A DNA stretch of 64,000 bases from Bradyrhizobium cajani (GCF_009759665.1 NZ_WQNE01000011.1:1-64000); one strand, 5' to 3'; numbered from the stretch's first letter, positions 28,215-37,978 are shown. Notes: generated from the sequence alone by a model not told the origin. Numbers and translations: made by a program.

Positions 28215-30713
28215 CTACTCCACGCTGCCGGTGCCGCGGCGCAGGTCGGCCTCGATCTGCAATCGCGTGCCGCCGCCGAAACGGGCGCGGTAGACTTGGA
28301 GGTTCTCCATGATCCGCTGCACATAGTTGCGCGTCTCGGAGAACGGAATCAGCTCGACCCAATCGACCGCATCGACCTTCGGGTCGCGCGGATCGCCGTA
28401 GCGATCGACCCACTTCTTCACGCTGCCGCGGCCGGCATTGTAGGCGGCGAACGTCATGATGTAGGAGCCGCGATAATCCTCGAGCAGCCCGCCAAGCTCG
28501 GCCGAGCCGAGCGTGGCGTTGTAGACCGAATCGTTCTTCAGCCGCCCCAAATCGTAGGTCGCGCCGTGCCGCTTGCAGACATAGCGCGCGGCATCCGGCG
28601 TCACCTGCATCAGCCCGTAGGCCTGCGCCGGCGAGACCACCGAAGGGTTGAACGCGCTCTCCTGCCGAGCGATGGCGTAGACGATGCTGCGCTCGACCTC
28701 GGGACCGATCGGCGTGAACTGCGGAATGCCGTTGACCGGGTAGGCATAGAAGTCGAAGGGCAGGCCGCGGTTGAGCGCGGCCTTGCCGAGCAGCAGCATG
28801 CCGCGCGCGTCGCTGTAGCGCTGGGTCAGCTCGCCAAGGCCGGCAAGCGCTTCGGGATCGCCGTTCTCACCCATGTCGGCGAGCATGGGCACGGCGAGCT
28901 CGCGCTCGTCGAGCTCGTAGAGCAGATGCGCGGCGCGCACGATCTCGAGCCGCTCGGCGCCGCGGCCGCGCGGCTGGTTGTTGAGCTCGATCTGCGGCAG
29001 GCCGAGTTTTGCGCGCGCGAGCTGGCCGTAATAGCTGGTCGACTGCTCGGCTGCGCGGGCATAGGCGTTGCGCGCCTCCTGCTGGCGGCCCGCGGCTTCC
29101 GCGGCGCGGCCCTGCCAATAGCCGGCGCGCGCCAGCGTGGTCGGATTGACGCTGCCGACCCCGATGCGGGCGAAATGCTGGGTGGCGGTCGCCGGATCGT
29201 TGAGGAAGCGGAGCGCGATCCACCCGGCGGTGAACTCCTGCTCGGTCTTGTAGATATCGCGCGAGGGCAAGGCCGCATCGCGCGCGATCAGATAGGCGCT
29301 GCGGAATTCCTCGGTGTCGATCATCTTGCGCGCCAGAAGGCGGCGCTCGATCCACCATTCATCCAGATTGTAGAGCCGGTTCGGATCCTTCGGCGCCGAC
29401 AGCATGAGCTGCGCGGCTTCCGCGAATTTCTCCTCGCGGCGCAGGAGCTGGATCTTGCTGAAGGTGAAGCCGGGATCGCTGTGCAGCTCGCGCGGCACGG
29501 CGTCGAGCAGTGCGCGCGCGTTCGGCGCCTTCTTGACGGCGGCGATGCGAGCCTTGGCGAGCGCGACATAGCCGGCGCCGAGGCGCTTTGCGGCGCGCAG
29601 CGCCGCCTCGTTCTCGCTGCCGTACAGCAGCGTGTCCATCCGCGCCTTCTGGTCGCCCGGCGTGAGCAGGGCGCCGAACTGGTCGAGCGCGTTGTTCTCG
29701 GTGTCTTCAGACATCGGATCGCTGCGCCAGGCCTCGCGCACCAGCCGCTCGGCATTGGCGCGGTCGCCGCGCGCCAGCATCGCCTTGGCAAGCGTGAAGC
29801 GGCCCTTGGCGGAAACAGGGGATTCGTTCTCGAACCACGACCACGCGACCGAATCGTCGCGCCTGTCGTCCCACATCGCGGCCTCGAGGCGACGGCGCAG
29901 GAAGGTCTGCGACGGCCAGCTCGGATTGGCGGAGAGGAAGGCGCGGTAGCGTTCGACAGTTGCGCCATTGTCCTCGCTGCGCAGGATGATCCACTCCGCG
30001 AGCTTTCGCGCGACGGGATCCGAGATCGAGGCTGCGTAGTTGGTGGCGTCGGCGGGCTTGCGCTTGCGCACCAGCTCGATGACGTTCTCGAGCGTGTCCT
30101 TGTCGGCTTGCGAGGTCGACGAGGTTGCGGCGACCGCGGCCGGCGTGATCGGCTTGCGCGGGGTGGCATGCTGGCGGGTCGCCGGAGCAAGCACAGGAGC
30201 CGCGACGGGTTTGGCGACCGCCGGGGCGGTCGGTCGGACGGTGGCCGTCACGGCCGGCGCGGGTGCGGTTTTGGGGGCCGGACTGTTGGCGGCCGGATGC
30301 GGTTTTGGCGCGGAGGCGGCCGCCGCCGCAGGCTTGGACGCTGCCGCGGGCTTGGGCTTGTCCTTCGCGGGTTCCTTGTCGGCGCTCTTGCCGGCGTCCT
30401 TGGCAGGTTTCTTCGCGGCATCCTTGGGCGGGGCGCTGCCCGCACCCTTGCTCGCACCCTTGGCTGCGTCCTTTGATGTTTCCTTGGACGTTTCCTTGCC
30501 GGTTCCCTTGGACGAGCCTTTTGCGGCGTCCTTGGCGGCTGGCTTTGCAGTCTCCTTCGACCCTTCCGCGGGCGTCTCATTGGACTTTGCCAATGCGGCG
30601 CAGCCGACTGACAGTCCTGCCATCAGACACACGACCAGACCGGTGGATCGCCATGCGGCACGAGGAAGGGAGGTCACGGCGTTTCGTCGCCCCGAATCAG
30701 TGAAGTGGCCCAA
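28215..30713 (-). CDS. Soluble lytic murein transglycosylase with a long Lys/Ala/Pro-rich linker
   Basis: An 832-residue Slt70-like enzyme that cleaves peptidoglycan glycan strands, leaving 1,6-anhydro ends. Order: N-terminal membrane/signal segment (GLVVCLMAGLSVGCAALA), a low-complexity region from about 45 to 200 made of KETSKDAAKG-like and PAPAV-like runs, a superhelical U-domain, and a C-terminal SLT domain with catalytic Glu685 in ARQESAFNPSVV followed by AYGLMQVTPDAARY and YIMTFAAYNAGRGSV. The linker is far longer than in E. coli Slt and may thread or bind the cell wall. GC (L-S-V-G-C) near residue 38 could make it a lipoprotein. It is divergent from dapA with about 200 bp between. Confidence 0.9.
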   Translation of the reverse strand: MGHFTDSGRRNAVTSLPRAAWRSTGLVVCLMAGLSVGCAALAKSNETPAEGSKETAKPAAKDAAKGSSKGTGKETSKETSKDAAKGASKGAGSAPPKDAAKKPAKDAGKSADKEPAKDKPKPAAASKPAAAAASAPKPHPAANSPAPKTAPAPAVTATVRPTAPAVAKPVAAPVLAPATRQHATPRKPITPAAVAATSSTSQADKDTLENVIELVRKRKPADATNYAASISDPVARKLAEWIILRSEDNGATVERYRAFLSANPSWPSQTFLRRRLEAAMWDDRRDDSVAWSWFENESPVSAKGRFTLAKAMLARGDRANAERLVREAWRSDPMSEDTENNALDQFGALLTPGDQKARMDTLLYGSENEAALRAAKRLGAGYVALAKARIAAVKKAPNARALLDAVPRELHSDPGFTFSKIQLLRREEKFAEAAQLMLSAPKDPNRLYNLDEWWIERRLLARKMIDTEEFRSAYLIARDAALPSRDIYKTEQEFTAGWIALRFLNDPATATQHFARIGVGSVNPTTLARAGYWQGRAAEAAGRQQEARNAYARAAEQSTSYYGQLARAKLGLPQIELNNQPRGRGAERLEIVRAAHLLYELDERELAVPMLADMGENGDPEALAGLGELTQRYSDARGMLLLGKAALNRGLPFDFYAYPVNGIPQFTPIGPEVERSIVYAIARQESAFNPSVVSPAQAYGLMQVTPDAARYVCKRHGATYDLGRLKNDSVYNATLGSAELGGLLEDYRGSYIMTFAAYNAGRGSVKKWVDRYGDPRDPKVDAVDWVELIPFSETRNYVQRIMENLQVYRARFGGGTRLQIEADLRRGTGSVE

Positions 30714-30919
30714 GACCTAGCTGTACAAGGATCTGACTGTATTTGATTGAATATGCGGACAAAATACCAACAGCCGCTTACCTTGGGCGGGTTTGCACCA
30801 TCACCGCGGCAAAATCGCGGCCTAAACGGTGCGTCACGCTGCGGCGGCCCTTTTACCGGCGGGATAGACCCGATATGAATGGGGCTTGCTCAAGAGATAG
30901 CCGCGTACGGAGGAAGTCC

Positions 30920-31810
30920 ATGGCAGCCAAGACGAAATTCCGGGGGTCGTTCACCGCCTTGGTCACGCCGTTCAAGAACGGCTCGCTGGACGAGGCGGCG
31001 TTCCGCTCCCTGGTCAACTGGCAGATCTCGGAGGGCACCAACGGCCTCGTCCCGGTCGGCACCACCGGCGAGAGCCCGACGCTCAGCCACGACGAGCACA
31101 AGAAGGTCGTCGAATGGTGCATCGCTGAAGCCAAGGGCCGCGTGCCGGTGGTCGCGGGAGCCGGCTCCAACTCGACCAAGGAGGCGATCGAGCTCTCCCA
31201 GCATGCCGAGAAGGCGGGCGCGGACGCCGTGCTGATCGTCACGCCTTACTACAACAAGCCCACCCAGGAAGGGATGTATCAGCACTTCAAGGCGATCAAC
31301 GATGCGATCGGAATTCCGATCATCATCTACAACATCCCGCCGCGCTCGGTGATCGACATGTCGGTCGACACCATGAAGCGGCTGTGGGAGCTGAAGAACA
31401 TCGCCGGCGTCAAGGACGCCACCGCCAGCATGGTCCGCGTCTCGCAGCAGCGCGCGGCGATGGGCGAGGACTTCAACCAGCTCTCGGGCGAGGACGCGAC
31501 CATCCTCGGCTACATGGCCCATGGCGGCCACGGCTGCATCTCGGTGACCTCGAACGTCGCGCCGCGCCTGTGCTCGGAGTTCCACGTGGCCTGGCAGAAG
31601 GGCGACCATGCCACCGCGCTGAAGCTGCACGACAAGCTGATGCCGCTGCACAACAACCTCTTCATCGAGAGCAATCCGGCGCCGATCAAGTACGCGATGT
31701 CGCTGCTCGGCAAGCTGGATGAGACGCTGCGGCTGCCGATGGTCCCGGTCTCCGAGCCGACGCGCGTCGCCGTGCGCAGCGCGATGGTTCATGCTGGCCT
31801 GATCAACTGA
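30920..31810 (+). CDS. dapA: 4-hydroxy-tetrahydrodipicolinate synthase
   Basis: A 296-residue DapA, condensing pyruvate with aspartate semialdehyde at the first committed step to lysine and meso-diaminopimelate. [12 protein letters not shown] forms the substrate-binding loop, Tyr137 (IIYNIPPR) and Schiff-base Lys165 ([10 protein letters not shown]) are in place, and [17 protein letters not shown] is standard. The ATG follows GGAGGAAGTCC. It heads a compact run with mscL, smpB and a peroxiredoxin. An upstream in-frame start would add 59 residues without homology and is rejected. Confidence 0.97.
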   Translation: MAAKTKFRGSFTALVTPFKNGSLDEAAFRSLVNWQISEGTNGLVPVGTTGESPTLSHDEHKKVVEWCIAEAKGRVPVVAGAGSNSTKEAIELSQHAEKAGADAVLIVTPYYNKPTQEGMYQHFKAINDAIGIPIIIYNIPPRSVIDMSVDTMKRLWELKNIAGVKDATASMVRVSQQRAAMGEDFNQLSGEDATILGYMAHGGHGCISVTSNVAPRLCSEFHVAWQKGDHATALKLHDKLMPLHNNLFIESNPAPIKYAMSLLGKLDETLRLPMVPVSEPTRVAVRSAMVHAGLIN

Positions 31811-31856
31811 GGCCTCCCGGGAGCCTTGCATGAGCGTCGAGGAAAGGGGCACACGG

Positions 31857-32273
31857 ATGCTCAAGGAGTTCCGCGAGTTCGCCATGAAGGGCAATGTCGT
31901 CGATCTCGCGGTCGGCGTCATCATCGGTGCGGCGTTCGGTGCCATCGTCAACTCGCTGGTCGGCGACGTGATCATGCCGATTATCGGCGCCGTCACCGGC
32001 GGGCTCGACTTCTCGAACTACTTCACCCCCTTGTCGAAGGCGGTCACCGCCACCAACTTAGCCGATGCGAAAAAGCAAGGCGCCGTACTTGCTTGGGGCA
32101 GCTTCCTCACGCTGACGATCAACTTCCTCATCATCGCCTTCGTGTTGTTCCTGGCGATCCGCGCCATCAACACCTTGAAGCGCAAGGAGGAGGCGGCACC
32201 TGCCGCTCCGCCGAAGCCGTCCGCCGAGGTCGAGCTGCTGACCGAGATCCGCGATCTCCTCAAGAAGTCTTGA
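31857..32273 (+). CDS. mscL: Large-conductance mechanosensitive channel MscL
   Basis: A 138-residue inner-membrane channel that opens on osmotic down-shock. The N terminus [20 protein letters not shown] and first helix [20 protein letters not shown] are diagnostic; the second helix is [20 protein letters not shown] and the C-terminal bundle helix ends [11 protein letters not shown]. The start preceded by GGAAAGG is preferred to an ATG at 31830 that would add nine residues. It lies 46 bp after dapA and 59 bp before smpB. Confidence 0.96.
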   Translation: MLKEFREFAMKGNVVDLAVGVIIGAAFGAIVNSLVGDVIMPIIGAVTGGLDFSNYFTPLSKAVTATNLADAKKQGAVLAWGSFLTLTINFLIIAFVLFLAIRAINTLKRKEEAAPAAPPKPSAEVELLTEIRDLLKKS

Positions 32274-32332
32274 CGCGCGCGCTTCATCCGAACTGTTAGA
32301 ATCCGTGCGCATCTTGATCAGGTTTGTTTGCG

Positions 32333-32806
32333 ATGGCCGATAAGAACGAACGTCCGATCAAGGTCATGGCGGAAAATCGCAAGGCCCGCTTCAACTACGC
32401 GATCGAGGATACGATCGAGGCGGGCATTGCGCTGACCGGGACCGAGGTCAAGTCGATCCGCAACGGCAAGAGCACCATCGCGGAATCCTACGCCGACTCC
32501 AAGAACGGCGAGATCTGGCTGATCAACGCCACCATTCCCGAATATCTCCAGGGCAATCGCTTCAATCACGAGCCCAAGCGGCCGCGAAAGCTGCTGCTCC
32601 ACCGTCGGCAGATCAACAAGCTGATGGGCGCGGTCGACCGCGAGGGCATGACGCTGATCCCGCTCAAGCTTTACTTCAACGAGCGTGGCCGGGCCAAATT
32701 GCAGCTCGCGGTTGCGAAGGGCAAGAAGCTGCACGACAAGCGCGAGTCCGAGAAGAAGCGCGACTGGAGCCGGGAGAAGGGTCGCCTGATGCGGGCGAGG
32801 GGATAG
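32333..32806 (+). CDS. smpB: SsrA-binding protein SmpB
   Basis: A 157-residue RNA-binding protein that delivers tmRNA to stalled ribosomes. Recognised by [51 protein letters not shown] and the basic C-terminal tail [14 protein letters not shown] that mimics the codon-anticodon stem. Full length. It sits in the dapA-mscL run, with a peroxiredoxin starting three bases after its stop codon. The tmRNA gene itself is not in this window. Confidence 0.97.
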   Translation: MADKNERPIKVMAENRKARFNYAIEDTIEAGIALTGTEVKSIRNGKSTIAESYADSKNGEIWLINATIPEYLQGNRFNHEPKRPRKLLLHRRQINKLMGAVDREGMTLIPLKLYFNERGRAKLQLAVAKGKKLHDKRESEKKRDWSREKGRLMRARG

Positions 32807-32809
32807 GGA

Positions 32810-33391
32810 ATGACTCAGAGAAATCTGCTCGAGGTCGATTGGAGCCAGATTCCCGTGCCCACCGACGACGGCGATGCCGCGCATCTCAAGGGCAGGACAC
32901 TGCCTCCAATCGGCCTGCGCGCGACCGACGACACGTCAGTCACGCTGTCGGCGCTGCCCGGTCGCACCGTCGTTTTCGCCTATCCGCGCACCGGCGAGCC
33001 CGGCAAGATCGCGCTGGTCGATGACTGGGACATGATCCCGGGCGCGCGCGGCTGCACGCCGCAGACTTGCGCGTTCCGCGATCTGTTCGCCGAGCTGAAG
33101 GCTGCCGGCGCCGCCCATGTGTTCGGCCTCTCGACCCAGAGCAACGAATACCAGACCGAGATGGCCTCGCGCCTGCATCTGCCGTTTCCGGTGCTCTCGG
33201 ACGAGAAGCTGGCGCTCACCCGCGCCCTCGATTTGCCGACCATGGAGGTCGCGGGCCTGACCCTGATCAAACGGCTTGCGCTGATCATCGATGACGCCAG
33301 AGTCACACATGTGTTCTATCCGGTGTTTCCGCCGGACCGGAACGCCGGCGACGTCCTGGACTGGCTGAAGGCCAATCCAGCCAAGAGCTAA
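32810..33391 (+). CDS. Peroxiredoxin, PrxQ/BCP-like
   Basis: A 193-residue thioredoxin-fold peroxidase. The GARGCTPQTCAFRD segment holds Cys82 and Cys87 in the PrxQ/BCP spacing (peroxidatic and resolving Cys, five apart). YPRTGEPG upstream corresponds to the FYP.D.TPG segment. It reduces hydroperoxides using thioredoxin. Compared with ordinary BCP it has an extended N terminus (MTQRNLLEVDWSQIPVPTDD) and a 10-residue insertion between YPRTG and the active site. Translationally close to smpB. Confidence 0.87.
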   Translation: MTQRNLLEVDWSQIPVPTDDGDAAHLKGRTLPPIGLRATDDTSVTLSALPGRTVVFAYPRTGEPGKIALVDDWDMIPGARGCTPQTCAFRDLFAELKAAGAAHVFGLSTQSNEYQTEMASRLHLPFPVLSDEKLALTRALDLPTMEVAGLTLIKRLALIIDDARVTHVFYPVFPPDRNAGDVLDWLKANPAKS

Positions 33392-33413
33392 GTCCGAGGC
33401 CTAAGTCCGCGGG

Positions 33414-34088
33414 CTAATCAAGGTCGGCCTTCACCTTCGCGAACACGGACCGGAACATGTCCGGCGTCAGTACGCCCGTGTTCGTGTTGTAGCGCGAGCA
33501 GTGATAGCTGTCGTAGAGCTTGAGCCGGCCGGCCTGATGCACCGCGCCATGGCCGAACGGGGCTTGTGAGCCCTTCAGATTGAGCGGCTTGAGCACGCTA
33601 TCGTGCGCAATCCGCCCGAGCGCGACGATCGCGCGCAGGTTCGGCATCGTCGCAAGGTTCGCCGCGAGAAACTGGCGACAGGTGGTGATCTCGACCGGCA
33701 GCGGCTTGTTCTGCGGCGGCACGCAATGCACCGCATTGGCGATCCGGCAGCCGACCAGCTTCAGCCCATCGTCGGGGCGCGCCTGATAGCTGCCCTTGGC
33801 AAAGCCGTATTCGAGCAGCGTGGCGTAGAGCAGGTCGCCGGCATAGTCGCCGGTGAACGGCCGCCCGGTGCGGTTGGCGCCCTGCATCCCCGGCGCGAGA
33901 CCGACGATCAGGAGGCGCGCCTTGAGGTCGCCGAAGGGCGCAACCGGCGCATTGTGCCACAATGGCTCGCGCACGCGGTTGGCCTCGCGAAAGGCAACCA
34001 GGCGCGGGCAGAGCGGGCAGTCACGGTCGGGAACGAGGGGGGAAGGCTGGCGACTTGACCGGACCGCCTCACTCCTCGAAGTCGTCAT
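33414..34088 (-). CDS. Uracil-DNA glycosylase, family 5-like (UdgB)
   Basis: A 224-residue DNA repair enzyme. GLAPGMQGANRTGRPFTGD matches motif 1 of family 5 glycosylases, and YHCSRYNTNTGVLT occupies the motif with the active-site His. Cys24 and Cys27 (DCPLCPRL), plus later Cys residues (VGCRIANAVHC, TTCRQFL), supply the expected iron-sulfur ligands. Family 5 enzymes remove uracil and other deaminated bases, and lack the usual catalytic acid of motif 1. The start overlaps the end of the upstream NYN gene by 20 bp; a start at 34157 would lengthen the overlap and is unlikely. Confidence 0.87.
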   Translation of the reverse strand: MTTSRSEAVRSSRQPSPLVPDRDCPLCPRLVAFREANRVREPLWHNAPVAPFGDLKARLLIVGLAPGMQGANRTGRPFTGDYAGDLLYATLLEYGFAKGSYQARPDDGLKLVGCRIANAVHCVPPQNKPLPVEITTCRQFLAANLATMPNLRAIVALGRIAHDSVLKPLNLKGSQAPFGHGAVHQAGRLKLYDSYHCSRYNTNTGVLTPDMFRSVFAKVKADLD

Positions 34089-34713
34089 CGCCCCTCGGCG
34101 CCATCGTGGTCGCGCGCTGGAGGAATTGCGGGGCGTGGTGGCGCGCCTCGCGATCACCGCGGTCGCGCGGGGCAGGGCGTTCGGACGGGTCGCGGCCGAG
34201 CTTGGATTGCAGCTCGACGAGGTCGGTGAAGACGTCGGCCTGGCGGCGCAGCTCGTCGGCGATCATCGGCGGCTGGCTGGCGATGGTGGAGACCACGGTG
34301 ACCCGCACGCCGCGGCGCTGGACGGCCTCGACCAGGGAGCGGAAGTCGCCGTCACCCGAGAACAGCACCATCTGGTCGATATGCTCGGCGAGCTCCATGG
34401 CGTCCACCGCGAGCTCGATGTCCATGTTGCCCTTGACCTTGCGGCGGCCGGAGGCGTCGATGAATTCCTTGGTCGCCTTGGTGACGACGGTGTAGCCGTT
34501 GTAGTCCAGCCAGTCGATCAGCGGGCGGATCGAGGAATATTCCTGATCCTCGATGATGGCAGTGTAGTAGAACGCCCGAAGCAGCGTCCCGCGGCTCTGA
34601 AACTCCTTCAGCAGGCGCTTGTAGTCGATGTCGAAGCCCAGAGTTTTCGCCGTCGCGTAGAGATTGGCCCCGTCGATGAAGAGCGCGATCTTGTTGGTAG
34701 GAGAAGGTGACAT
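34069..34713 (-). CDS. NYN domain (LabA/DUF88-type) ribonuclease-like protein
   Basis: A 214-residue protein of the PIN-like NYN superfamily. Acidic active-site positions appear in KIALFIDGANLY (Asp14), KGNMDIELAVDAM and VLFSGDGDFRSLVEAV. Such proteins are thought to cut RNA; bacterial LabA-like members affect RNA metabolism and surface traits. The C terminus is a disordered Arg/Asp-rich tail (PAPRDRGDREARHH). It is divergent from rpoZ and overlaps the downstream uracil-DNA glycosylase gene, so the two are co-transcribed. Confidence 0.9.
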   Translation of the reverse strand: MSPSPTNKIALFIDGANLYATAKTLGFDIDYKRLLKEFQSRGTLLRAFYYTAIIEDQEYSSIRPLIDWLDYNGYTVVTKATKEFIDASGRRKVKGNMDIELAVDAMELAEHIDQMVLFSGDGDFRSLVEAVQRRGVRVTVVSTIASQPPMIADELRRQADVFTDLVELQSKLGRDPSERPAPRDRGDREARHHAPQFLQRATTMAPRGDDDFEE

Positions 34714-34967
34714 TCAGTTTGCTCGCGTAGTGCTCGTGATTGATCGTTTATTGTTGGCGCGGCGGCTGCAAGCCGCGCAGTCGTCCTAAGGTGGCCGCCG
34801 AAGCCCGTCGAAACCGCAAATCCGGAGAAGTCGGGGCAATCAAGGTATAGTTATGGCGGACTTGCAAAGACCCGGCGCCACCCCCGATGGCAGCCCGGGA
34901 AACCGCCCATCCCAGCCCCAATGTGGGGGTAGCAGAGCCGTTTGGCGAGGCCAAATCACAAATTGGT
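34714..34967. other. Divergent intergenic region between the NYN gene and rpoZ
   Basis: Together with the promoter and leader up to 35046 this gap is 333 bp. Apart from the rpoZ promoter I see no gene. It contains a run of C/G-rich short inverted words (AGCCCCAATGTGGGGGT) that could be an operator or hairpin. Confidence 0.45.
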
Positions 34968-34995
34968 CTTGCGAAACCGCCCCGGCCCCTATAAC
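34968..34995 (+). promoter_or_regulatory. Promoter of rpoZ
   Basis: CTTGCG and TATAAC are separated by 16 bp, close to the alphaproteobacterial housekeeping consensus (CTTGac, TATAat). Transcription would start near 35002, giving a leader of about 45 bases before the rpoZ ATG. Confidence 0.65.
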
Positions 34996-35046
34996 TAGCC
35001 CCGATCATCCACATATTTCGTCCCACCCACAACGGAGCGACAGTCC

Positions 35047-35439
35047 ATGGCTCGCGTCACCGTAGAAGATTGTATCGACAAGGTCGACAACCGGTTTGAC
35101 CTGGTCCTGCTGGCCGCCCACCGCGCCCGCATGATTTCGTCCGGCTCACAACTAACGGTTGACCGAGATAACGACAAGAACCCTGTTGTGTCTTTGCGCG
35201 AAATTGCTGACCAGACCATTTCGCCGGAGGACCTCCGCGAGGAGCTGGTGCACTCGCTCCAGAAGTTCGTCGAGGTCGACGAGCCCGAGCCCGACACGGT
35301 GCCGCTGATCGGTTCCGCTGGCGCGAGCGTCGATGCCGACGATACCGAAGTCGCCGTCGAGCGCATGACCGAAGAGGAGCTCCTGAAGGGTCTCGAAGGC
35401 CTCGCGCCACCCGAGGAGCAGCCCGAGGAAGACGAGTAG
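35047..35439 (+). CDS. rpoZ: DNA-directed RNA polymerase omega subunit
   Basis: A 130-residue omega subunit, which helps assemble the beta-prime subunit and forms part of the ppGpp site. [20 protein letters not shown] and [20 protein letters not shown] are diagnostic, followed by [19 protein letters not shown]. The acidic C terminus (EEQPEEDE) is typical of Rhizobiales. It is immediately upstream of rsh, as in many proteobacteria, linking the alarmone target and the alarmone synthase, but a terminator separates them. Confidence 0.97.
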   Translation: MARVTVEDCIDKVDNRFDLVLLAAHRARMISSGSQLTVDRDNDKNPVVSLREIADQTISPEDLREELVHSLQKFVEVDEPEPDTVPLIGSAGASVDADDTEVAVERMTEEELLKGLEGLAPPEEQPEEDE

Positions 35440-35478
35440 ATCGTCCCGTCGCAATCGTCGACTTCTTGTGATCTTATC

Positions 35479-35512
35479 AAAGGCCCGAACCCGTGTTCGG
35501 GCCTTTGCTTTT
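35479..35512 (+). terminator. Terminator of rpoZ
   Basis: AAAGGCCCGAAC and GTTCGGGCCTTT form a perfect 12-bp stem with a CCGT loop, followed by GCTTTTG. Lies 40 bp after the rpoZ stop codon. Confidence 0.85.
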
Positions 35513-35647
35513 GTTGGCGTTTTCGTGGTTACCATAGCGTTGTCGGTTCGCGTGCGCCCTGTCACTGAATTGATCGGACGCGCCCGGGATCGGAGTTAAG
35601 ATGTATGCAACGGGCCGCCTCTGGGTCCGTTTTGAAGGCAGGACGGC

Positions 35648-37933
35648 ATGGTGTATCGGCGCCGGAGATCATTGCAGATGCAGGCCGCAACCGAATCGGT
35701 TGCCGTGGCCCCGACTGCGCCGCTGGCTCGCCCGACGAAGCCGCGCGCGCGCATGATGCGTCAATATGACCTCGTCGAGCGCGTCAGATCCTACAATCCG
35801 AACACCAACGAAGACCTGCTGAACCGCGCCTATGTCTATGCCATGAAGGCGCATGGCTCGCAGACCCGCGCCTCGGGCGATCCGTATTTCTCGCACCCGC
35901 TCGAAGTGGCGGCGATTCTCACCGATCTGAAGCTCGACGACGCGACCATCGTGGCCGCGCTGCTCCACGACACGATCGAGGACACTGAGGCGACGCGGGC
36001 CGAGATCGACCAGATCTTCGGGCCCGAGATCGGCGCGCTGGTCGAGGGCCTGACCAAGCTGAAGCGGCTGGAGCTGGTGTCGCGCGAGGCCAAGCAGGCC
36101 GAGAACCTGCGCAAATTGTTGCTGGCTATTGCCGACGACGTCCGCGTGCTTCTGGTCAAGCTCGCCGACCGCCTGCACAACATGCGCACGCTGGAATTCG
36201 TGCCGACGGAATCGCGACGGCGCATTGCCGAGGAGACGCTCGACATCTATGCGCCGCTGGCGGGGCGCATGGGCATGCAGGAAATGCGCGAGGAGCTGGA
36301 GGACCTGTCCTTCCGCACGCTCGATCCCGAGGCCTATTCGGTGGTGATGCAGCGGCTCGATGCGCTCGCCGAACGCAACCGCAATCTGATCGGCGAGATC
36401 GAGGCCCAGCTGTCCAACAATCTGCGCCACCGGGGCCTGGGGGCGCGGGTCTATGGCCGCCGCAAGAAGCCGTTCTCGATCTGGACCAAGATGGAGCGCA
36501 AGTCGATCGGCTTCGAGCAACTGTCCGACATCTTCGGCTTTCGCCTCGTCGTCAACGACATCGAGGCCTGCTATCGCGCGCTCGGCATCGTCCACACCAC
36601 CTGGCCGGTCGTGCCGGGGCGCTTCAAGGACTACATCTCGACGCCGAAACAGAACGACTACCGCTCGATCCACACCACGGTGATCGGTCCGGGCAACCAG
36701 CGCGTCGAGCTCCAGATCCGCACCGAGGCGATGGACCAGATCGCCGAGCGCGGTATCGCCGCGCACGTCTTCTACAAGGAAGGCGTGGGCTCGCCGACCG
36801 AATATCTCAAGCGCGAGTCCAACGCGTTCGCCTGGCTGCGCCACACCATCGGCATCCTCTCGGAGAGCGCCAATCCCGAGGAATTCCTCGAGCACACCAA
36901 GCTCGAGCTGTTCCACGACCAGGTGTTCTGCTTCACCCCGAAGGGCAAGCTGATCGCGCTGCCGCGCCATGCCAACGTGATCGACTTCGCCTATGCCGTG
37001 CACACCGACGTCGGCAATAGCGCGGTCGGCTGCAAGATCAACGGCAAGTTCGCGCCGCTGTCATCGGAGCTCCAGAACGGCGACGAGGTCGAGGTGCTGA
37101 CCTCGGAAGCCCAATCGGCGCCGCCGTCGGCCTGGGAAACGCTCGCGATCACCGGCAAGGCGCGCGCCGCGATCCGCCGCGCCACGCGCACCGCCGTGCG
37201 CGATCAATATGTCGGCCTCGGCCGGCGCATCGTCGAGCGACTGTTCGAGCGCGCCAAGATCGAATATGCCGACGACAAGCTCAAGGGCGCGCTGCCGCGG
37301 CTGGCGCGGACCTCGATCGAGGATGTCATGGCGGCGGTCGGGCGCGGCGAGATCAAGGCGTCCCACGTCGCGCGCGCGATGTATCCCGACTACAAGGAGG
37401 AGCGCATCGCGCGTTACGGCGTCAAGAAGGGGCTTGCCGCCAAGCTGAAGGAGAAATCGTCGGAGCCGCCGCGCAGCCCGGTCGCGATCCCGATCCGCGG
37501 CATCAATTCCGACCTGCCGGTGAAGTTCGCGCCGAACGGCGGCGCGGTGCCCGGCGACCGCATCGTCGGCATCGTCACGCCGGGCGAGGGCATCACGATC
37601 TACCCGATCCAGGCGCCGGCGCTGAAGGATTTCGAGGAGGAGCCGGAGCGCTGGCTCGACGTGCGCTGGGACATCGAGGACTCCGCGCCGCAGCGCTTCC
37701 CGGCCCGCATCAAGGTCGAGAACGTCAACGAACCTGGCGCGCTGGCGCAGATCGCGACGGTGATCGCCGAGCACGACGGCAACATCGACAACATCAGTAT
37801 GCAGCGCCGCTCGCCGGACTTCACGGAGACGACGATCGATCTCGAAGTCTACGATCTGAAACATTTGAGCGCGATCCTCGCCCAGTTGCGCGCCAAGGCA
37901 GTCGTCGCCCGCGTCGAACGTGTTAATGGATAG
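35648..37933 (+). CDS. rsh: Bifunctional (p)ppGpp synthetase/hydrolase (RelA/SpoT homologue)
   Basis: A 761-residue Rsh. HD hydrolase domain at 40-190 with His83 and HDTIED (107-112), so hydrolysis should be intact. The synthetase domain follows (YGRRKKPFSIWTKM, RFKDYISTPKQNDYRSIHTT, ELQIRT); the RxKD motif RFKD is the form seen in bifunctional enzymes. The TGS domain is around 390-450 (VFCFTPKGKLIALPRHANVI) and the ACT domain at the end (GALAQIATVIAEHDGNIDNI). It is the single stringent-response enzyme in most Rhizobiales. Starts at 35678 or 35753 are in-frame alternatives. Confidence 0.97.
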   Translation: MVYRRRRSLQMQAATESVAVAPTAPLARPTKPRARMMRQYDLVERVRSYNPNTNEDLLNRAYVYAMKAHGSQTRASGDPYFSHPLEVAAILTDLKLDDATIVAALLHDTIEDTEATRAEIDQIFGPEIGALVEGLTKLKRLELVSREAKQAENLRKLLLAIADDVRVLLVKLADRLHNMRTLEFVPTESRRRIAEETLDIYAPLAGRMGMQEMREELEDLSFRTLDPEAYSVVMQRLDALAERNRNLIGEIEAQLSNNLRHRGLGARVYGRRKKPFSIWTKMERKSIGFEQLSDIFGFRLVVNDIEACYRALGIVHTTWPVVPGRFKDYISTPKQNDYRSIHTTVIGPGNQRVELQIRTEAMDQIAERGIAAHVFYKEGVGSPTEYLKRESNAFAWLRHTIGILSESANPEEFLEHTKLELFHDQVFCFTPKGKLIALPRHANVIDFAYAVHTDVGNSAVGCKINGKFAPLSSELQNGDEVEVLTSEAQSAPPSAWETLAITGKARAAIRRATRTAVRDQYVGLGRRIVERLFERAKIEYADDKLKGALPRLARTSIEDVMAAVGRGEIKASHVARAMYPDYKEERIARYGVKKGLAAKLKEKSSEPPRSPVAIPIRGINSDLPVKFAPNGGAVPGDRIVGIVTPGEGITIYPIQAPALKDFEEEPERWLDVRWDIEDSAPQRFPARIKVENVNEPGALAQIATVIAEHDGNIDNISMQRRSPDFTETTIDLEVYDLKHLSAILAQLRAKAVVARVERVNG

Positions 37934-37952
37934 ACGCATCTCGCATGCGTCT
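37932..37952 (+). terminator. Small hairpin overlapping the rsh stop codon
   Basis: AGACGCAT and ATGCGTCT pair over 8 bp with a CTCGC loop; no T-run follows. It may attenuate reading into pdxJ or stabilise the rsh message. Confidence 0.35.
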
Positions 37953-37978
37953 GTTCCTCTGATCCCGTGAGTCCTGAA

